From Acidiferrobacteraceae bacterium (GTDB lineage Bacteria > Pseudomonadota > Gammaproteobacteria > Acidiferrobacterales > Acidiferrobacteraceae): 5,340 nucleotides of DNA. Where the stretch lies: positions 1-5,340 of the forward strand of contig DAHWKH010000095.1 in the NCBI GenBank assembly GCA_027343725.1. The letters are read 5' to 3'. The notes beneath the pieces were generated by a model. It worked only from the letters and a program-made list of their open reading frames with translations, was not told the origin of the DNA and made no database searches. Each line of letters starts with the position of its first letter. Positions within the stretch are counted from its first letter, which is position 1. Shown here one piece after another: positions 1-5,340 of this stretch. Both the position numbers and the translations under genes were made by a program.

Positions 1-347
1 CGCGCGGCAAAGCGCAGATCGGCGATCGCCGCGGACGCGTGCTTTTGCTCGTAATCGACGCGCGCCAACAAAAGCGCCGCCTGCCCCGCGTACGGCGTGC
101 CGGCGTAGTCGTGTTCGAGCTTGTGGCCGGCCGCGAGCGCAAGACTCCAACGCGCCTGGGTCGTCGCCCCGAGCATTTCGTCATAGAGGCCGGCGGCCAG
201 GATGCCGCGCCGGGCCTCGTAATGACGGTAGGTGAACACCCCGACTCCGACCAGAAGAAGGGCGAGACCGCCGTAGACCAGAACGCGCCCGTATTTTTGG
301 AAAAAGACCTTCAGGTCCCTCAGTTCGTCATCCGCCCATTCGCTCAT
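1..347 (-). CDS. yfgM: YfgM-like ancillary SecYEG translocon protein, 3' end outside window
   Basis: The gene begins with ATG at 347-345 and runs off the left edge; 115 residues are visible of a family usually near 200. The N-terminus is acidic and cytoplasmic (MSEWADDELRDL), then FFQKYGR leads into one membrane helix at about residues 22-40 (VLVYGGLALLLVGVGVF), followed by the start of an alanine-rich helical, TPR-like region (about 48-115). The E. coli protein has the same layout: an FF..G motif, a single N-terminal membrane anchor and a periplasmic TPR domain. In E. coli YfgM associates with SecYEG and PpiD and is thought to help hand over secreted proteins. The start overlaps the hisS stop in ATGA, which implies translational coupling; the ribosome site is weak (GAG, 5 bases before ATG). 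Position after hisS is the usual one and supports the call. The identification rests on layout and synteny more than on diagnostic residues. Confidence 0.88.
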   Translation of the reverse strand, partial: MSEWADDELRDLKVFFQKYGRVLVYGGLALLLVGVGVFTYRHYEARRGILAAGLYDEMLGATTQARWSLALAAGHKLEHDYAGTPYAGQAALLLARVDYEQKHASAAIADLRFAA

Positions 348-1591
348 GATGTCTCGTTTCTCGCCCCTAGACTCGTTGTGATTCGTTCCGCGGCATCCGA
401 CCACGCCACATGACTCTCGGAATCCCCGGGGCCGCGCAGGACCACTCCGGTCTCCTCGATCCGCGCCAGGCAGCGCGCCCCGCTTTGCTGCGCGCGCTTC
501 ATCTGGCTCTTGGGGCTTGCGCCGCCCAAGTGGACCTCGACGCCGAGCCCCGCGTCCCGCAACGACTCGGCCAGCGTGAGCGCGCGCGCGTTCAGGGCCG
601 CGGGCGTCATCACGAACACATCCAGCGCGCGCCCCGCCGGGAGGTCGCGCGCCAGCGCCATGAGCCGCTCGAGACCGAGCGCGAAGCCCGCGGCGGGCGT
701 CGGCGCCCCGCCCAGCTCGCCCACCAAACCGTCATAGCGCCCGCCGGCGCACACCGTCGCCTGCGCCCCCAGGTCCTCCGCCACCCATTCGAACACCGTG
801 TGGCTGTAATAATCGAGCCCGCGCACGAGCCGCGGGGCGACCTCGTAGCGCACGCCGAGCGCGCGCAAGCGCTCGCTGAAGCCGTCAAAATGCGCGCGCG
901 CATCCTCGTTCCAAAAATCCGCGATGCGTGGCGCCGACGCCAGCACCTCCGCCATCTCCGGATTCTTGCTGTCGAGCACGCGCAAGGGGTTGCGCGCCAT
1001 GCGCCGGCGACTGTCCTCGTCCAGGGCCGCGGCGTGCCCCTCGAGATACGCAACCAGCGCCGCGCGATAGCGGCTGCGGCACTCGGGCGTCCCGAGGGAA
1101 TTGATAAGCAGCCGCGCCTTCACGCCGAAGGCCCCGAGCAAGCGCTCGCCGAGCGCTACGAGCTCGGCCTCGATATCGGGACCGGCCATGCCGTAGGCCT
1201 CGACCCCCAACTGATGGAACTGGCGGTAGCGCCCCTTCTGCGGGCGCTCGTGCCGGAACATCGGCCCGAGGTACCACAAGCGCTGCGTCTGATGATGAAA
1301 CAATCCCGCCTCGATCCCGGCGCGCACGCACCCAGCGGTCCCCTCGGGGCGCAGGCTCAGGCTGTCGCCGTTGCGGTCGAGAAAGGTATACATCTCTTTC
1401 TCGACGATATCCGTCACCTCGCCCACGGCGCGCGCGTAGAGTTCGGTGCGTTCGAGCACCGGCAGGCGGATCTCCTGGAATCCATAGGCCCAGAGCCAGG
1501 CGCGCGCGCGCTCCTCGACACGGGTCCATGCCGCGGCCGCGTCGGGCAAAAGCGCCGCGACGCCGCGGACTCCGGCGACCTGGCGGTTCAA
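344..1591 (-). CDS. hisS: Histidine--tRNA ligase (HisRS, class II)
   Basis: This cytoplasmic enzyme activates histidine with ATP and charges tRNA-His. The 415-residue protein is close to E. coli HisRS (424). Visible signatures: the motif 1 region near 35-58; RPEGTAGCVRA at 81-91; motif 2 at 109-127 with FRHE and the ATP-binding Arg113; an insertion domain at about 165-250 containing NPLRVLDSKNPE; the histidine-specific motif RLVRGLDYY at 254-262 with catalytic Arg257; CAGGRYDGL at 281-289; motif 3 GFALGLERL at 302-310; and the C-terminal anticodon-binding domain from about 323. The start is TTG at 1591-1589: counted from it, Arg9-Gly10 fall at the same positions as in E. coli HisRS, and GAGG lies 5 bases upstream. 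Oddities: the N-terminal RG..D.LP motif reads RGVAALLP, and a hairpin late in the anticodon domain is shortened. It follows ispG after 7 bp and overlaps yfgM by 4 bp. Confidence 0.97.
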   Translation of the reverse strand: MNRQVAGVRGVAALLPDAAAAWTRVEERARAWLWAYGFQEIRLPVLERTELYARAVGEVTDIVEKEMYTFLDRNGDSLSLRPEGTAGCVRAGIEAGLFHHQTQRLWYLGPMFRHERPQKGRYRQFHQLGVEAYGMAGPDIEAELVALGERLLGAFGVKARLLINSLGTPECRSRYRAALVAYLEGHAAALDEDSRRRMARNPLRVLDSKNPEMAEVLASAPRIADFWNEDARAHFDGFSERLRALGVRYEVAPRLVRGLDYYSHTVFEWVAEDLGAQATVCAGGRYDGLVGELGGAPTPAAGFALGLERLMALARDLPAGRALDVFVMTPAALNARALTLAESLRDAGLGVEVHLGGASPKSQMKRAQQSGARCLARIEETGVVLRGPGDSESHVAWSDAAERITTSLGARNETS

Positions 1592-1596
1592 ACCGG

Positions 1597-1600
1597 CCTC
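1597..1600 (-). promoter_or_regulatory. Shine-Dalgarno site of hisS overlapping the ispG stop codon
   Basis: On the minus strand the junction reads CCCTGAGGCCGGTTTGAAC. GAGG shares GA with the TGA stop of ispG and sits 5 bases before the TTG start of hisS. This supports the TTG start and suggests that ribosomes finishing ispG reinitiate on hisS. It is seen in the sequence; use in the cell is inferred. Confidence 0.75.
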
Positions 1601-2717
1601 AGGGCGCGGCCTTGATCGGGATGACCGGAGGGGCGCTCGCGCGTCGCTTCAGCTCCTCGCGCACGGCCCGTTCGAGGGTGTCGACGAGATCCTCGCTCGC
1701 CACCTTGCCATAGGGCTTGCCGTCGCGATACAGGAGGTTCGTGGGGGAGCCGCCGGCGAGCCCCACCTGGACCTCCTTGGCCTCGCCGGGGCCGTTCACC
1801 ACACACCCGATGACCGCGACGTCGATCGACTCCTGGATATCCTCGAGCCGCGCCTCCAGGGCATTCACGGTCTTGATGACATCGAACTCCTGACGCGAGC
1901 ACGACGGGCAGGCGATCAGGTTCACGCCCTTCTTGCGCAGCCCGAGGCTCTTCAAGATCTCGAAACCGACCTTCACCTCCTCGACCGGATCGGCGGCGAG
2001 CGAGATCCGCACGGTATCCCCGATCCCCTCGGAGAGCAGCATGCCGATCCCGATCGCCGACTTCACGGTCCCGCCGCGCAAGGCGCCGGCCTCGGTGATC
2101 CCGAGATGGAGCGGCTGCTCCGTCAGGGCCGCCATTTTGCGATAAGCGGCGACCGCCATGGCCACGTTCGAGGCCTTCAAGCTGATCTTGTAGTCCCGGA
2201 AATTCAAACGCTCGAGGATCTCGACGTGCCGCAGCGCCGATTCCACCAGCGCGTCGGCGTTCGGTTCGCCGTACTTCTTCTGCAGATCCTTTTCGAGCGA
2301 CCCCGCGTTCACGCCCACGCGGATGCTGAGACCGCGGTCCTGCGCCGCCTCCACGACCTGCCGCACCCGGTCCTCGCGCCCGATATTGCCGGGATTGATC
2401 CGCAGGCAGTCCGCCCCGAGCTTCGCCACCTCGAGCGCGATGCGGTAATCGAAGTGGATATCGGTCACGAGCGGGACATCGACCTGTTTGCGGATCTCGG
2501 CGAACGCCTGCGCCGCCTCCATGGTGGGCACGGACACGCGGACGATATCGACGCCGGCCGCCATCAAGCGGCGAATCTGCGCGACCGTCGCCGCGACGTC
2601 GCACGTGTCGGTATTGGTCATGCTCTGCACGCTGATGGGGGCATCTCCGCCCACCGTCACCCGACCCACACGGATGGCTCGGCTCTTCCGGCGTGCACTG
2701 GGTATCGTGTCATGCAT
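1599..2717 (-). CDS. ispG: 4-hydroxy-3-methylbut-2-en-1-yl diphosphate synthase (IspG/GcpE)
   Basis: IspG carries out the penultimate step of the MEP isoprenoid pathway: reductive ring opening of methylerythritol cyclodiphosphate to HMBPP, using a [4Fe-4S] cluster and electrons from flavodoxin or ferredoxin in the cytoplasm. The 372 residues equal the E. coli length. Cluster ligands fall at the same numbers as in E. coli: Cys270 and Cys273 (ACPSCSRQEFDV), Cys305 and Glu312 (GCVVNGPGEA). The N-terminal TIM-barrel part carries SVQSMTNTDT (29-38), DIHFDYRIAL (86-95), INPGNIG (107-113), RVGVNAGSLE (133-142) and GITEAG (206-211). It is the two-domain bacterial form without the plant-type insert. 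The ATG at 2717 has GGGA 9 bases upstream. It lies 15 bp after rodZ, the largest gap in the window, and directly precedes hisS as in most gammaproteobacteria. No damage is seen. It implies isoprenoid synthesis by the MEP rather than the mevalonate route. Confidence 0.98.
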   Translation of the reverse strand: MHDTIPSARRKSRAIRVGRVTVGGDAPISVQSMTNTDTCDVAATVAQIRRLMAAGVDIVRVSVPTMEAAQAFAEIRKQVDVPLVTDIHFDYRIALEVAKLGADCLRINPGNIGREDRVRQVVEAAQDRGLSIRVGVNAGSLEKDLQKKYGEPNADALVESALRHVEILERLNFRDYKISLKASNVAMAVAAYRKMAALTEQPLHLGITEAGALRGGTVKSAIGIGMLLSEGIGDTVRISLAADPVEEVKVGFEILKSLGLRKKGVNLIACPSCSRQEFDVIKTVNALEARLEDIQESIDVAVIGCVVNGPGEAKEVQVGLAGGSPTNLLYRDGKPYGKVASEDLVDTLERAVREELKRRASAPPVIPIKAAP

Positions 2718-2732
2718 AAGAATTCATCCCGC

Positions 2733-3713
2733 CTATCGGTCGACTGTTAGCCGTAAACGCCGCCCGGCGCGTACAGCCGGCAAGGCCACGGCATGCCCGG
2801 CCACGCGTATCGCCACCCCGCGCGCGCGGCTCAAAACGACATGGAAGGGCGGCTTCCCCGTCACGCGCACGCTGTGCCCAGCCCCGATCCGTCGCGCCAG
2901 AATGCGCATCCCGCTGGCATCGCGAACCACCACGCGCACACCCCTTGAGGTCGCCGTGACGCGGAGCCCGACCGTGTGGCTACCCGGTAAGCTTATCAAT
3001 CCTCCGGGGTTCGGTACAGCGCGGGGCGCCGGAACCTTCGGCCGCGCATGCACGTTCGCGGGCGGGTGCGCGGCTTGGGTGGCCGCGCCTCGCTGTCCCA
3101 CGATCCTCGCGGCCTTCGGGGCCGACGCAACCCCCGCCTGTTGCTTACGTGCCGGCGGTGGCGCGTGCGCGAGGGCCTCCGGGGGCACGACCGCGGCCTG
3201 CGGGGTGAGCGGAAATTCACTCAGCTGACCGTGGCGCCGGCCCCCGGCCAACGACTGCAGGCGCGGGGGCAAAATGCCGCGCGCCTGCGGGTTGCTCACG
3301 ACGCTCGGGGCCGACACGCGGGGCCGGGGTCGGGTCGCGCGATGCCACCAGAGGCCGAGCGCCACGGCGAGGGCCACGAATACGGCATACAGGAGCGAAG
3401 AGGAGACCTGTACCGGACGCGGCGCGCGCTCGTCCCCGTCGCGCGCAGGCGCGGGCGCGCTCGTCACGCGCGTCTTGGCGAACTCCTGGGGGTCGAGGCC
3501 CAGCAATTGCGCGTAGCTGCGCAAATACCCGCGCACGTAGGGGGCGGGCGGCAGGCCCTCGCGCTCGCCGTTTTCGAGCGCCGTCACCTGCGCGACGGAC
3601 AGGCGCAATTTGAGCGCCACCTGTTCCCGCGACCAACCCGCGCGCTCCCGGGCCGCCTTCAGGCGTTCGCCGGGATGGATCGCGGTCAGACCGTCCTCGT
3701 CCTCAATGCCCAA
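2733..3713 (-). CDS. rodZ: Cytoskeleton protein RodZ (HTH, membrane helix, periplasmic DUF4115)
   Basis: RodZ links cytoplasmic MreB filaments to the wall-elongation machinery across the inner membrane. The 326-residue protein (E. coli 337) has an acidic N-terminus; an Xre-like helix-turn-helix domain at about 15-75 (GERLKAARERAGWSREQVA); a short linker; one membrane helix at about 104-123; a Pro/Ala/Arg-rich periplasmic linker at about 124-248; and a C-terminal DUF4115-like beta domain at about 249-326 (VVVRDASGMRI, GKPPF). Tyr59 and Tyr63 in YVRGYLRSY align with the aromatic residues that contact MreB in E. coli (F60, Y64). The start is TTG at 3713-3711, preceded by GAGGGA at 7-base spacing; no other convincing in-frame start lies nearby. 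It overlaps pilF by 11 bp. Oddities: the conserved tryptophan of DUF4115 is missing and the periplasmic half is extremely basic. Domain layout plus context make the identification firm; the exact start is slightly less so. Confidence 0.93.
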   Translation of the reverse strand: MGIEDEDGLTAIHPGERLKAARERAGWSREQVALKLRLSVAQVTALENGEREGLPPAPYVRGYLRSYAQLLGLDPQEFAKTRVTSAPAPARDGDERAPRPVQVSSSLLYAVFVALAVALGLWWHRATRPRPRVSAPSVVSNPQARGILPPRLQSLAGGRRHGQLSEFPLTPQAAVVPPEALAHAPPPARKQQAGVASAPKAARIVGQRGAATQAAHPPANVHARPKVPAPRAVPNPGGLISLPGSHTVGLRVTATSRGVRVVVRDASGMRILARRIGAGHSVRVTGKPPFHVVLSRARGVAIRVAGHAVALPAVRAGRRLRLTVDR

Positions 3714-4464
3714 AAAGCCGTCCCTCGCGTTGCCAGCGCTCGACCTTGCGCGCCTGGCGACTCCGCCCGAAGTCGTTCCACAAGCGTGTGGCGCAGTAAT
3801 GGACGAATCGCCGCTTGCCCAGCGCGCGTCCGACCTCGACCCCGAGCAGCAACGAGCGCGCGCTGCGCCGCATGTGCAGGGCCTGGCGGATATCCGCGTA
3901 AGCCCGCCCGAGCTCGTGACGCTCGTAACGCACGCGCGCCAGATAGTAGTAGGGCTGGACCAGGGTCGGGGCCAAGGCCTGGGCGCGATGGAAGTAGTGA
4001 ACCGCGGCCTTTTTATTGGGCGTCTTCAGCAAGCAGACGCCCATGTTGAGATCGGCCAATTGCGGCGTCGGATACAGCGGCGAGTGTAACGCCGCCTGAA
4101 AGTGCCGCAAGGCCAGCGCCACCTTGCCTTCGGAACACAAGAACGCGCCGTAGTTGTTCTGCAGGGCGCCGTCGTGCGGGTGGTGGGCCAAGCCGCGACG
4201 AAAATAGCGCGCCGCCTTCGCCGGTTCCCGCAGGCGCTCCTGCACGACCGCCATCGCACTGTTGGCGGCGGCGTTGTCGGGATCCATGGCGAGCGCTTGC
4301 GCGAGTTCGTTGCGCGCAAGCCCGAACTGCCCCTGGCGCAGGTAGCCGACACCGAGCGCCGTGCGCAACTGCAGGAGCTTGCGGGCGTGCCCGGACAGGG
4401 TCGGCTGTGACGCGCAGCCCGCGAGGAGGCACACGACTGCGAGATAGCCGAACTTACGCGACAT
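3703..4464 (-). CDS. pilF: Type IV pilus biogenesis/stability lipoprotein PilF (PilW), TPR repeats
   Basis: PilF/PilW is the outer-membrane pilotin that helps the PilQ secretin localise and multimerise for type IV pili. The 253-residue product matches the usual size (P. aeruginosa PilF about 252). It opens with a lipoprotein signal: MSRKFG, a hydrophobic core and the lipobox LLAGC with the lipidated Cys17; Ala18-Ser19 after it favour outer-membrane sorting. Mature protein is almost all TPR helices: about 33-66 (GYLRQGQFGLARNEL, ALAMDP), 67-100, 101-134 with the family motif NNYGAFLCSEG at 103-113, 136-169, 170-203, then a basic C-terminal helix region. The start ATG at 4464 overlaps the end of rlmN by 11 bp (ATGTCGCGTAA), with a moderate GGGTGG site 9 bases upstream. 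Placement between rlmN and rodZ is the classic order. The mature protein is basic (37 K/R against 15 D/E by my count). Pili themselves cannot be confirmed, since no other pil gene is in view. Confidence 0.93.
   Translation of the reverse strand: MSRKFGYLAVVCLLAGCASQPTLSGHARKLLQLRTALGVGYLRQGQFGLARNELAQALAMDPDNAAANSAMAVVQERLREPAKAARYFRRGLAHHPHDGALQNNYGAFLCSEGKVALALRHFQAALHSPLYPTPQLADLNMGVCLLKTPNKKAAVHYFHRAQALAPTLVQPYYYLARVRYERHELGRAYADIRQALHMRRSARSLLLGVEVGRALGKRRFVHYCATRLWNDFGRSRQARKVERWQREGRLFGH
3721..3726 (-). promoter_or_regulatory. Shine-Dalgarno site of rodZ inside the end of pilF
   Basis: The minus strand reads GAGGGACGGCTTTTTGGGC: a strong GAGGGA, 7 bases, then TTG. The site lies within the last codons of pilF and is the main reason to accept TTG at 3713 as the rodZ start. 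Confidence 0.7.
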
Positions 4465-5340
4465 GGATCGGTACCACCCGGCGCGCGCGTTCCTTGACGA
4501 CCCCGGCGAGCTGCCCGCAGGCCGCGCGGATCTGATCGCCCCGGGTGCGCCGCGTCACGGTGACAAGGCCCGCGCGCAGCAAGGTCTCGCGAAAGGCCTG
4601 AATGGTCTCATCCGAGGAGCGGCGAAAGGCCGTCCCGGGAAACGGGTTGAACGGGATCAGGTTGATTTTGGCGGGCACGGTCTTCAGAAGCCGCGCCAGC
4701 GCCCGGGCCTCGGAGAGGCCGTCGTTGACGCCCGCGAGCATCGCGTACTCGAACGTCACGCGCCGGCGCGGGTCCTTCTCGACATAGCGCCGGCAGGCGT
4801 CCAAGAGCTCGGCGATCGGGTATTTGCGGTTGATGGGCACGAGGGTCTCGCGCAAGGCGTCGTCCGGCGCATGCAATGACACCGCCAAGCTCACCGGGAG
4901 GGCCTCCCGCAGCCGGTCGATCGCCGGCACGACCCCGGCCGTACTGACGGTGACCCGCCGCCTCGAGAGCCCGTAACCGAGATCGTCCAGGAGAATCCGG
5001 ATGGCCGGCACGAGCTCCTTCAGATTGAGGAGCGGCTCGCCCATCCCCATGAACACGACGTTCGAGATCACGCGCCCCGGCTCGCCTCGGCCCGCGCGCA
5101 GGGCATGCTCGGCAAACCACACCTGTCCGACGATCTCGGCCGCCGTCAGGTTGCGGTTGAAACCCTCCTGCGCGGTGGCACAAAACGCGCAATCGAGCGC
5201 GCAGCCGACCTGGGACGACACACACAGGGTGTTACGCTCGGTCTCGGGGATGAACACCGTCTCGATGGCGTTGCCATCGGCCAACCGCAGCACCCATTTC
5301 CGGGTCCCGTCGGCCGACACGTGTTCACTCGCGCTCTCCG
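4454..5340 (-). CDS. rlmN: Dual-specificity 23S rRNA/tRNA adenine-C2 methyltransferase RlmN, 5' end outside window
   Basis: RlmN is a radical-SAM enzyme that methylates C2 of A2503 in 23S rRNA and A37 of a subset of tRNAs. The frame stays open to the right edge; 294 residues are visible and, by alignment to E. coli RlmN (384), roughly the first 79 are missing. A GTG at 5320 is internal, not the start, because family-like sequence (SEHVSADGTRKW) reads through it. Visible signatures: the radical-SAM cluster motif C-ALD-C-AF-C at 5203-5180; the methyl-carrying catalytic Cys in TLCVSSQVG (codon 5224-5222, E. coli C118); the SAM-binding MGMGEPLLN; RRVTVSTAGVVPAI; SLHAPDD; PFNPFPG; and the second catalytic Cys in RAACGQLAG (codon 4519-4517, E. 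coli C355). Both cysteines are what separates true RlmN-type enzymes from inactive relatives. The Cfr resistance methyltransferase is a related family, but full agreement with RlmN and the operon context make RlmN the call. The TAA stop lies within pilF. Confidence 0.97.
   Translation of the reverse strand, partial: ESASEHVSADGTRKWVLRLADGNAIETVFIPETERNTLCVSSQVGCALDCAFCATAQEGFNRNLTAAEIVGQVWFAEHALRAGRGEPGRVISNVVFMGMGEPLLNLKELVPAIRILLDDLGYGLSRRRVTVSTAGVVPAIDRLREALPVSLAVSLHAPDDALRETLVPINRKYPIAELLDACRRYVEKDPRRRVTFEYAMLAGVNDGLSEARALARLLKTVPAKINLIPFNPFPGTAFRRSSDETIQAFRETLLRAGLVTVTRRTRGDQIRAACGQLAGVVKERARRVVPIHVA

Larger units (their letters stand above)
1..5340 (-). other. Single polycistronic operon segment rlmN-pilF-rodZ-ispG-hisS-yfgM
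   Basis: Six co-directional genes follow each other with junctions of -11, -11, +15, +7 and -4 bp. None of the junctions can hold a factor-independent terminator, and I see no convincing internal promoter. The gene order is the conserved gammaproteobacterial block in which ndk commonly lies upstream of rlmN and bamB-der downstream of yfgM; those flanks are outside the window. Co-transcription is inferred from spacing and orientation. Confidence 0.85.

Noticed and set aside
891..902. Alternating purine-pyrimidine palindrome tgcgcgcgcgca; similar CG runs at 581-590 and 1501-1511, possible Z-DNA.
   Set aside because: The runs are short, lie inside hisS and encode Ala/Arg codons; they are expected from composition.
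410..1615. A 401-codon open frame on the plus strand, antisense to nearly all of hisS.
   Set aside because: Its codons are in exact register with the hisS codons, so antisense stops would need TTA, CTA or TCA in hisS, codons that are rare in a GC-rich genome. The frame is open as a by-product. Its translation shows no recognisable domain and is Arg/Ala/Pro-rich shadow sequence.
2106..2750. A 214-codon plus-strand frame opposite ispG, and similar ones at 39-413, 4102-4410 and 4463-4879 opposite yfgM, pilF and rlmN.
   Set aside because: All are in codon-aligned antisense register with the true gene; they are expected in GC-rich DNA and lack recognisable content.
2700..2760. A slightly AT-richer pocket at the rodZ-ispG junction that might hold an internal promoter for ispG.
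   Set aside because: No -35/-10 pair of acceptable quality and spacing could be found on the minus strand; TTTACG and GATAGG are poorly matched and only 14 bases apart.
3048..4049. A 333-codon plus-strand frame opposite rodZ and pilF.
   Set aside because: It is codon-aligned with rodZ over most of its length, so the same codon-usage explanation applies, and it has no protein-family signature.
5318..5320. GTG as the true start of the rlmN gene.
   Set aside because: Family-like sequence continues in frame to the window edge, and a start here would remove about 85 N-terminal residues present in RlmN.
4454..5340. Possible Cfr-type antibiotic-resistance methyltransferase.
   Set aside because: Sequence follows RlmN closely throughout, including C-terminal RAACGQLAG, and the gene sits in the standard chromosomal rlmN operon.

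Overview
This window is a tightly packed stretch of a conserved housekeeping operon from a GC-rich bacterium, almost certainly a gammaproteobacterium. All six genes lie on the minus strand. In transcription order (right to left) they are rlmN (5' end cut off by the window edge), pilF/pilW, rodZ, ispG, hisS and yfgM (3' end cut off). This order is the familiar gammaproteobacterial block that usually continues downstream into bamB and der. I assigned the genes from residue-level agreement with the E. coli or Pseudomonas proteins as I remember them; no search was run.

Layout: rlmN (4454-5340) overlaps pilF (3703-4464) by 11 bp. pilF overlaps rodZ (2733-3713) by 11 bp. rodZ is separated from ispG (1599-2717) by 15 bp. 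The ispG stop lies 7 bp before the hisS start (344-1591). hisS overlaps yfgM (1-347) by 4 bp in an ATGA arrangement. There is no room for internal terminators, so one polycistronic message with translational coupling is the natural reading. The rodZ and hisS genes both appear to start with TTG, each behind a good Shine-Dalgarno sequence. The promoter must lie upstream of the window (beyond 5340). No RNA gene, mobile element, CRISPR array, terminator or repeat family is visible, and no stretch over 15 bp lacks a gene.

Functionally the operon mixes 23S rRNA/tRNA methylation (RlmN), type IV pilus assembly (PilF), cell shape via MreB (RodZ), isoprenoid precursor synthesis (IspG), histidine charging of tRNA (HisS) and a Sec-translocon-associated membrane protein (YfgM). 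The shared theme is growth, envelope and translation rather than one pathway. All key catalytic residues that fall inside the window are present, so the genes look functional.

I found no new biological system here. The points worth a second look are modest. The periplasmic part of RodZ and mature PilF are strikingly basic, which could fit an acidic external environment. There are two TTG starts in one operon. Local departures from family motifs occur in HisRS and RodZ. Long antisense reading frames are explained by codon usage.
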